Below are positions 58,178 to 64,000 of a stretch of 64,000 nucleotides of DNA, piece after piece. How positions within the stretch are numbered: the first letter of the stretch is position 1; each line of letters opens with the position of its first letter. The notes below the pieces were generated by a model, which saw nothing but the letters and a program-made list of their open reading frames with translations, had not been told where the DNA came from and made no database searches. A program made the translations under genes and the position numbers. This stretch comes from Pseudomonadota bacterium (GTDB taxonomy: Bacteria > Pseudomonadota > Alphaproteobacteria > Rhizobiales > Devosiaceae). The DNA lies in NCBI GenBank assembly GCA_023393475.1, contig JAEWLC010000014.1, positions 1-64,000 of the forward strand. The letters are read 5' to 3'.

Positions 58178-59401
58178 ATGACGGAGGCCCCTAGACTGAT
58201 GAAGGCGTACCATGCGCCCCCGCCGGCAGCCGACGAAGACTCGCGTCTAGGAAGTGTTGCCTTTGTGATTGAGGGTGACGAGACCTACGGAGTGCGTAGG
58301 ATGACTCTGACGCTAGCCGAGGGGCTGCTTCGCAACGGCAGCAGTGTCACGGCAATCGCGCTGAGGGATGGTGAATTGGCACAGGCTCTTTCGAGAGCCG
58401 GATGTAGCGTTCAGGTATGCAAATACCACAAGATCCCAGCGCTTGGTCAGGGCCGATTCCGAAAGTTACTGTCCTTGCTTTCACTAGCGGCATTTGGGAT
58501 GCGATCTGTACCGACGGTGGCGTCTCATCTGAAGAAACTGGCACGCGGCACAGCTGTCATCGTCAGAATGCCCCGCCTAGTTCCAATCGCGGGTCTCGCG
58601 GCTCGTTTCGCGTCGCTACGATCGTACTGGATCATGCCGAACGCCGTAAGTGACGGATACCCATTTGACTTGAACCGTCGCCTCTACAGCCTGCTATTCG
58701 CAACTACTGGTATGTTGCCGGTAGCGAATAGCCATTACACTCGCACTACACTGGGTAAGGGCGCGGCAGATAGGGCCAAGGTTCTGCATCTTGGCATCGA
58801 CCCAAAGGAATTTCCTATCAAAGCTGAGTCGATGCCAAATCCGAATATCAACAAATGCGTCGCCGGAGTTTTTGCTAGGCTTGTACCTGAAAAGGGGCAG
58901 CTAGTTCTACTACAAGCGATAGCATCTGATCCAAGTCTATCCGATGTAAGCCTCCTAATAGCCGGGGGACCGCTATCTGGACCGTATTATTCCGAGCTTG
59001 TTGATGCAATATCCTCCCTAAATTTGTCGAATCGCGTAACATTTGCCGGACCGATAAATATCGGACCAGACCTTTACCACAGGTGTGACATTATTATTAA
59101 CAGCCGACTTGATGCCGAGCCGTTTGGCTTGTCGATAATAGAATCAATGATGTCTGGTGTACCTGTATTGGCTCACGCCCTAGGAGGACCGAGTGAAACA
59201 ATCGTTGACGGCGTGACGGGATGGCTTGTTCATCGCCCAGAAGCCCCCCACTTGGCCGAGGGCCTAAGGAGGGTTCTACGGGACCGAGGTAGATGGCGCG
59301 AGATGGGAAATTCTGCCGCTGCACACGCTCGGACGACGTTCTCCACAGAAGCAATGATAAAGCGGCTCTCGGACCTGATAGCAACTCAGGCGGGTCAGTA
59401 G
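58178..59401 (+). CDS. Glycosyltransferase family 4
   Basis: A 407-residue GT-B enzyme. The N-terminal acceptor domain has GDETYGVRRMTLTLAEGLLR, and the C-terminal donor domain has FARLVPEKGQLVLLQAIAS, DIIINSRLDAEPFGLSIIES with the usual glutamates and MMSGVPVLAHALGGPSETIV. No membrane segment. Two starts are possible, ATG 58178 and ATG 58199; GGAGG lies between them and favours the second. AT-richer than region 5-30 kb, with less biased codons, as is common for polysaccharide genes of foreign origin. Confidence 0.88.
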   Translation: MTEAPRLMKAYHAPPPAADEDSRLGSVAFVIEGDETYGVRRMTLTLAEGLLRNGSSVTAIALRDGELAQALSRAGCSVQVCKYHKIPALGQGRFRKLLSLLSLAAFGMRSVPTVASHLKKLARGTAVIVRMPRLVPIAGLAARFASLRSYWIMPNAVSDGYPFDLNRRLYSLLFATTGMLPVANSHYTRTTLGKGAADRAKVLHLGIDPKEFPIKAESMPNPNINKCVAGVFARLVPEKGQLVLLQAIASDPSLSDVSLLIAGGPLSGPYYSELVDAISSLNLSNRVTFAGPINIGPDLYHRCDIIINSRLDAEPFGLSIIESMMSGVPVLAHALGGPSETIVDGVTGWLVHRPEAPHLAEGLRRVLRDRGRWREMGNSAAAHARTTFSTEAMIKRLSDLIATQAGQ

Positions 59402-59402
59402 G

Positions 59403-60578
59403 ATGGATGTCATTTGGCTGACTCGTGAGCCGTTGCCCGTGGCTGATGGCGGCGACAAACTATACACGCTAGGACTGATGAAGGCCGCCACTGAGCAAGG
59501 CGCACGCATCACAGCGTTTGCTACTGAAGCCGGACTGCACACCGAACGGCGACAGGAGGTTGATGGGGTTTTGTGGCGCGTCTTCCCCCGAGCACGGAGA
59601 TCGGTGATCGAGCGAGTACTGAGCCCGCTCCCAAACTACGCCCAGACATTCACCTCTAGGCTACTGCCCGTCGCACTAGCTCGGGAGCTCGCGGACTCAC
59701 CGACAAGCCCGGTAGTTATCGATTCCATAGCTGCGGGCTGGTTGATAAAATACATTCCCGCCTCCCGAGACGCTCCACTGATATACTTATCCCACAACCA
59801 CGAAGCCTCAACACGCCAATACTCCTCACGGGCCCTTACCGGTCCGTTGACTATGCGCCTTGCTCGCCGTCTAGACGCCCGCAGGATCGCAATATTGGAG
59901 GCAACGCTGTGCTCAAGGGCCTCAACCATTACGGCGATCACTGACACCGACGCAGAGCGTTTTAGGACTGAGCACCCAAAGCGGACAGTAATTACGCTTT
60001 CACCGGGGTATGATCGCCCCCCTCTCGATCCGTCCCGTAGTCATTCACAACCAGACGTTCTTCTGGTTGGCACATTCTTCTGGGAGGCGAAGCGCCAGAA
60101 CCTACTTCGTTTTCTACACGCGGCCCGCCCCGCGCTCGAGGCCGGTGATTTTTCTCTACGAATCGTCGGAAGGATGCCTCCGAACTTCGCCGGAGATCTC
60201 GCTGCATTTCCCAACGTTAGGGTAGAGGGTGAGGTCGCCGACATATCGACCGCCCTGGTGCAAGCATGGGCTGGCTTGGTGATCGACGACATAGGTGGTG
60301 GCTTCAAGATGAAGACACTGGACTACATCTTCGGGCGCGTGCCGGTCTTTGCGACTTTCAAGGCCGTAAAGGGGATCGGGCTCTCGCACGGTGAGCACTA
60401 TCTCGGGTACGCTGATTTTTCGAGGCTTGTGCAGGGCCTGCAGGAGTGGGCTCGCCGAAGAGAGGAGCTTGAAATAATTAGCAACTGCGCTCTGGCTTAT
60501 TGTACGCACCATTTTCGCTGGGATACCAGTGGCCAGAGACTTATGACAGCGCTTGCCGCAAAAAGCCCCTTCGCGTGA
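59403..60578 (+). CDS. Glycosyltransferase family 4-like protein
   Basis: A 391-residue protein of the GT-B fold starting MDVIWLTREPLPVADGGDKL. It has SHNHEASTRQYSSRALTGPL, DVLLVGTFFWEAKRQNLLRF (start of the donor domain) and AWAGLVIDDIGGGFKMKTLD, where IGGGFKMKTLDY replaces the usual E-x7-E block of GT4. Such a pattern is found in some exopolysaccharide transferases (StcA/TagF-like). One base after the previous stop; its own stop overlaps the next start (GTGA). Confidence 0.82.
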   Translation: MDVIWLTREPLPVADGGDKLYTLGLMKAATEQGARITAFATEAGLHTERRQEVDGVLWRVFPRARRSVIERVLSPLPNYAQTFTSRLLPVALARELADSPTSPVVIDSIAAGWLIKYIPASRDAPLIYLSHNHEASTRQYSSRALTGPLTMRLARRLDARRIAILEATLCSRASTITAITDTDAERFRTEHPKRTVITLSPGYDRPPLDPSRSHSQPDVLLVGTFFWEAKRQNLLRFLHAARPALEAGDFSLRIVGRMPPNFAGDLAAFPNVRVEGEVADISTALVQAWAGLVIDDIGGGFKMKTLDYIFGRVPVFATFKAVKGIGLSHGEHYLGYADFSRLVQGLQEWARRREELEIISNCALAYCTHHFRWDTSGQRLMTALAAKSPFA

Positions 60579-61843
60579 CACGGAGAGCACTCAACTTAGG
60601 GCTGGTCGTGCTGTACATAGTCGGAGCATACACAGCTGCGTCGATTTACGACAATGGCAGACTTCTGGTGCCAAGCTACCTGTGTCTTCTAGCGTCGATA
60701 GCAACGATATCCGTTCACCACAGCTCACTTCCATGGCGGGCGTATATGTGGGCAGCGGTCATTTCTGGAGTCGTCCTTCTACATAGTGTCTTGGTGCTGC
60801 TGTGGGTCGACAGCGGCTCCGAGTCGGTGCGGGCATCTGTCAACCTGCTATACTCCCTCGTACTGACAGCGACATTCTACCGTGCGCTCCGAGGGTGCGA
60901 CGAACGAACTCTGCGCCCTCTGTTTGGCGGAATAGCCGCGCTAATATTAATACTTGCCATCGCAGAGCGATATCTTGGCCTCGATGTGCTGAGCAACTAC
61001 TTCAGACGCATAATATACCCATCCAGTTTATACATTGCCGACCATCGTGACGTCCTTCTGTATGGCGGCATTCGTCCCAAGGTATTTACGTTGGAACCTA
61101 GTTATGTAGCGCTATATTTCTCGCTGTTCCTTTCTGCGTGGCTCCTGTCTGCCCCTCCCCGCGTTTCATCTATGCTAGGAGCGGTGATGGCCACGGGACT
61201 AGCAATATACGTGATGCGATCACCAATTGCGGCATATGCAATGTACGGCGCGGCAATAACACTAATTATGGGCAGCGCTCACGCGCAATCAAGGCTTGCA
61301 TGGACCGTCTTTGTGTCCGCTGCAGTAATCTTCATCCCCCCCTTGGGCCTTGGCTACATTGCTAGTTTGGCACCGGATAGCTTTCTTGGCGGCGCGAGCC
61401 TAATTAACCGATTTTCCGTACCGTTTGTGATTGCGTCGAACTCCATAGTGGAGACTGCGATTGGCTACGGCCTCGCGGCTGACGTAACGCTGTTTCGGCA
61501 GCTCGTTGATACAAGCCTTCTATTGGGTGTCTCTGAGGCCTCCGGCATTGGTTCCATCACGTCCGGGTCAGCTCTTCTGGCGAATTCGTTCTTCTATTCA
61601 GTCATCTCCTTCGGACTCCTGGGTGGCGTGGCATTTTGGCTTGCTACCTATAAGTACATGAGGGTGGTTGGTTCCACATGGCCGCTGGCGGGGGTGGCCA
61701 TATCCGCAACCTTTTTGACTCTTCTTGGCGGACTTGTAACCGTGCAAGTCTGGTTTATTTTCGCGATAATCGCCAGAAGTCTTGATCTACGCGCGTCTCA
61801 CGTCTCTACCGACGCTCGCCTAACTCTGGCAGCATCACATTGA
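60575..61843 (+). CDS. O-antigen/exopolysaccharide polymerase-like membrane protein (Wzy-like)
   Basis: A 422-residue protein with about 11 membrane helices. It starts at GTG 60575 (GTGA overlap). A large periplasmic loop lies around residues 155-175 (RRIIYPSSLYIADHRDVLL), followed by GGIRPKVFTLEPSYVALYFS, a region typical of Wzy-type polymerases, where an arginine-bearing loop handles the lipid-linked unit. Sequence conservation in Wzy proteins is low, so the call rests on topology and on its place between glycosyltransferases and a flippase. Confidence 0.75.
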   Translation: MTRRALNLGLVVLYIVGAYTAASIYDNGRLLVPSYLCLLASIATISVHHSSLPWRAYMWAAVISGVVLLHSVLVLLWVDSGSESVRASVNLLYSLVLTATFYRALRGCDERTLRPLFGGIAALILILAIAERYLGLDVLSNYFRRIIYPSSLYIADHRDVLLYGGIRPKVFTLEPSYVALYFSLFLSAWLLSAPPRVSSMLGAVMATGLAIYVMRSPIAAYAMYGAAITLIMGSAHAQSRLAWTVFVSAAVIFIPPLGLGYIASLAPDSFLGGASLINRFSVPFVIASNSIVETAIGYGLAADVTLFRQLVDTSLLLGVSEASGIGSITSGSALLANSFFYSVISFGLLGGVAFWLATYKYMRVVGSTWPLAGVAISATFLTLLGGLVTVQVWFIFAIIARSLDLRASHVSTDARLTLAASH

Positions 61844-63255
61844 GCGCCATCAACAATATCATTTCCGCATCAAGCGTAAGTGCATACCGCACTGTCGTTC
61901 AGTCGGTCTTCAATATTGGCCTCGCGGCGGTATTGGTGAGCCACGAGTTCGGCATACTGGCCTTTGCAATGCCGGCATTCGTGTTCTTGGCCCTTCTCGG
62001 CGACTTGGGGCTGGGATCAGCCATACTGAGAGCCGAGAGAGTCACGCCCGATCAGCTATCGGCCACTTTCTCGTTCTCCCTACTAGTTGGGGTAGCCGGT
62101 GGAGTTCTCCTGCTAGCGCTCGCCCCTCTGATGAGCTACGCGGCCAATGAAACATCCGTCCGCGATCTTGTCGCAGGACTGTCACTTGCCTTCTTCTTTC
62201 TCATTGGTAGCGTCGTGCCGAGGGCTACGCTGGAGCGTAATCTACTCTTCAAGCAGATTCTTGTGATCGAAGTTATTTCAGTCACTAGCGCCGCAGCCAC
62301 CGGCATCCTCGCCGCCCTATTGACACAGTCGGCCATCTCGATCGTTTTCTTCTATGTAACACTACATGCACTCCGCTTTTTTCAGCTTGTCCTAGCGCAA
62401 CCAACGCGACTTTCGCTGTCACTTAACATCAAGCTGGCAGTGCCATTTCTGAAAGTGGGAGGATGGGTTCTCGCATTTAGCCTTCAGAATTTTGTGTTAC
62501 GAAATGCCGACAACATACTTGTAGGCATACATCTCGGTACCGCTGCTCTCGGCTTGTATGCACTGTCCTACCAGATAATGGTTCTACCACTAATGCTGGT
62601 AACATGGCCCGCAGGAACGGTGATCGTTGCTTGGATCACTCGATTGCGAGGTCGCGGGGCTGATTGGCGACCATTGCTCGAGGCCCTTATGCGACTGTCA
62701 GGAGCGGTATCTGGCAGTGTTTGCGCCTTTGTGCTGCTATTCGCGAGAGACGTAGAAGCGCTGCTGGGGCCGACCTGGGTTGGGCTCGCGAGTGTGGCCG
62801 TAATCTTGGCGCCCCTGAGCGTCGCGCAATCATTTGGGTCATTCCTAGGAGCCGTGCTCATTGCTATTGGACGAGCTAGAGAGAATTTCTATACTGGACT
62901 GTTTTTCACGGCAGTGGTTCTCACCACTTTTCTGGTATCAGTTAGGCAAGGGATTTTTTGGTTTAGCTTCAGTTACGCCCTAGTTGGGTCGGCAGTCGCA
63001 CTCATCAGTGTACTCATCATTGCCGTGGTTGCCAGGGCGCGCCCGCTGGCATTCGTTGTACGCGTAACGACGCTAGCGGTAGTCTTCTTTTCTATAGAAA
63101 TGGGCGCTGGCCTCGTGTTTCAGCTCTTCGTGCCTGACGCTTCTCTTCCACTGCGCTTTGGTCTTTACGTCTTCAGCGGAGGCATTGCTGCCGCGGCTGC
63201 CTTTCGACTGTGGTGCGCGGATGTCGTTCTCCTACGCAAACCAATCGAGAGTTAG
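61840..63255 (+). CDS. Polysaccharide flippase (Wzx/MOP superfamily)
   Basis: A 471-residue protein with about 12 membrane helices of the MATE/MOP exporter type. It starts at TTG 61840, overlapping the polymerase stop (TTGA). Landmarks are SASSVSAYRTVVQSVFNIGL, FVFLALLGDLGLGSAILRAE, FFLIGSVVPRATLERNLLFK, FVLRNADNILVGIHLGTAAL and GLYALSYQIMVLPLMLV, the usual order of the WzxC/AmsL-like group. It turns undecaprenyl-linked repeat units to the periplasm for the polymerase. Confidence 0.9.
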   Translation: MSAINNIISASSVSAYRTVVQSVFNIGLAAVLVSHEFGILAFAMPAFVFLALLGDLGLGSAILRAERVTPDQLSATFSFSLLVGVAGGVLLLALAPLMSYAANETSVRDLVAGLSLAFFFLIGSVVPRATLERNLLFKQILVIEVISVTSAAATGILAALLTQSAISIVFFYVTLHALRFFQLVLAQPTRLSLSLNIKLAVPFLKVGGWVLAFSLQNFVLRNADNILVGIHLGTAALGLYALSYQIMVLPLMLVTWPAGTVIVAWITRLRGRGADWRPLLEALMRLSGAVSGSVCAFVLLFARDVEALLGPTWVGLASVAVILAPLSVAQSFGSFLGAVLIAIGRARENFYTGLFFTAVVLTTFLVSVRQGIFWFSFSYALVGSAVALISVLIIAVVARARPLAFVVRVTTLAVVFFSIEMGAGLVFQLFVPDASLPLRFGLYVFSGGIAAAAAFRLWCADVVLLRKPIES

Positions 63256-63256
63256 A

Positions 63257-64000
63257 ATGACACGAGCCCCCAAGCCCAGCCTGGCCGCCATTATCCTAAC
63301 CCATAACGAGTCGCGCCACATCAAGCGATGTCTCGAGGCGATTCAACCAATCACCTCCGAGGTATTTGTCATCGACTCTGGTTCAAGTGATGGGACGCCA
63401 GAGATTGCAGGTGCCGCAGGAGCCAAGGTACTGACTCATACCTGGAAGAATTATGCCGACCAATTCCAGTGGGCGCTGGACAACATCAAAAGCGACGCTG
63501 ACTGGATACTTCGCCTAGATGCCGACGAAATAATTGAGCCGGATCTTGCTGCGCGAATCATTACACAGCTTCCGCAGCAACCACCTGACGTTGTGGGCGT
63601 GAACCTCTTCCGCAAGCATATCTTTTTCAATCGCTGGATAAAGCACGGGGGGCGCTATCCCCTCACACTGCTCCGCATATTCCGGCGCGGATATGGGCGA
63701 ATAGAGCAACGCTGGATGGATGAGCACATTCTCGTCGAAGGGGGGCGCACAGTGCATTTCCCCGGAGGGTTTGCGGACCACAATCTGAATGACTTGACGT
63801 TCTTTATCGACAAGCACAACAAGTATGCAACGCGCGAGGCCATCGATGTCCTGAACCAGCGCTTACAACTATTCCCTAGGGACGTCGAGCTACACGCCGA
63901 AACCGTTTCTCGTCAGGCAGCGATGAAGCGGTGGATCAAGGAGCACGTCTACAATAACATACCGTATCAGGTATCAAGTACTGGATACTTCCTGTACCGA
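63257..64000 (+). CDS. Glycosyltransferase family 2, N-terminal 248 residues (runs off right edge)
   Basis: Open to the window end. It begins MTRAPKPSLAAIILTHNESR. GT-A features are HNESRHIKRCLEAI, VIDSGSSDGTPEIA, the DxD motif in WILRLDADEIIEPDL and HFPGGFADHNLNDLTFFIDK. Close in style to WaaE/KdtX-like beta-glycosyltransferases. The start at 63257 is 1 nt after the flippase stop (TTAGAATGA). Adds one sugar of the repeat unit; which one is unknown. Confidence 0.9.
   Translation, partial: MTRAPKPSLAAIILTHNESRHIKRCLEAIQPITSEVFVIDSGSSDGTPEIAGAAGAKVLTHTWKNYADQFQWALDNIKSDADWILRLDADEIIEPDLAARIITQLPQQPPDVVGVNLFRKHIFFNRWIKHGGRYPLTLLRIFRRGYGRIEQRWMDEHILVEGGRTVHFPGGFADHNLNDLTFFIDKHNKYATREAIDVLNQRLQLFPRDVELHAETVSRQAAMKRWIKEHVYNNIPYQVSSTGYFLYR

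Noticed and set aside
1..64000. CRISPR arrays, rRNA genes, intact tRNA genes
   Set aside because: No regularly spaced repeats, rRNA-like sequence or complete cloverleaf could be found by reading both strands.

Overview
The window looks like chromosomal DNA of a high-GC alphaproteobacterium, most likely of the order Hyphomicrobiales (a Devosia- or Rhizobium-like organism). This rests on the style of the genes: a caa3-type oxidase operon, a PQQ glucose dehydrogenase, many short rhizobial-type hypothetical proteins and a rhizobial-type tyrosine recombinase. It is inference from gene content, not a database result. No rRNA, CRISPR array or intact tRNA was found; one degenerate tRNA-Arg-like fragment is present.

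Layout. (1) 1-4.8 kb: nucleotide-sugar and polysaccharide genes (galU 5' end, ugd, an undecaprenyl-phosphate sugar transferase, gmd, fcl), which supply UDP-glucuronate and GDP-L-fucose. (2) 5.1-16.2 kb: energy and redox genes. These are a PQQ-dependent glucose dehydrogenase, then a five-gene cytochrome c oxidase operon read leftwards with every junction a 4-nt ATGA overlap, a cytochrome b561 and a flavodoxin-like protein. (3) 16.9-20.1 kb: a PepSY protein, response regulator and histidine kinase with overlapping ends, then a tiny glycine-rich membrane protein. (4) 20.6-29.2 kb: a transposase remnant, an MFS transporter, a large winged-helix/ATPase regulator, and a divergent set of three alpha/beta hydrolases plus an MFS exporter. 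(5) 29.3-50.3 kb: an unusual accessory region packed with short genes. At least eleven protein families occur two or more times there: cold-shock proteins, transglutaminase-like proteins, HlyIII-like membrane proteins and several unnamed 45-140 aa families. The copies sit in two main blocks (29.7-36.8 kb, mostly minus strand, and 43.4-50.3 kb, mostly plus strand) with decayed copies between them. Between the blocks lie a tyrosine recombinase, a tRNA-Arg 3' fragment and an RsbQ-like hydrolase/PAS histidine kinase pair. (6) 50.5-51.8 kb: an orphan MbcA/ParS-type antitoxin and small membrane proteins. (7) 52.2-56.3 kb: a compact three-gene module of a GIY-YIG/DUF4357 protein, a soluble AAA+/M41 metalloprotease and a tyrosine recombinase. 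(8) 56.8-64 kb: an AT-richer surface-polysaccharide cluster (three GT4 glycosyltransferases, a Wzy-like polymerase, a Wzx-like flippase, and a GT2 enzyme running off the right edge).

How it fits together. Regions 1 and 8 probably serve one Wzx/Wzy-type polysaccharide pathway: initiating transferase and fucose/uronate donors on the left, chain assembly and export on the right, with about 52 kb of unrelated genes between. The two most interesting parts are the expanded and partly decayed family set in region 5 and the nuclease/protease/recombinase module in region 7. Both look like mobile or recently reshuffled accessory DNA.
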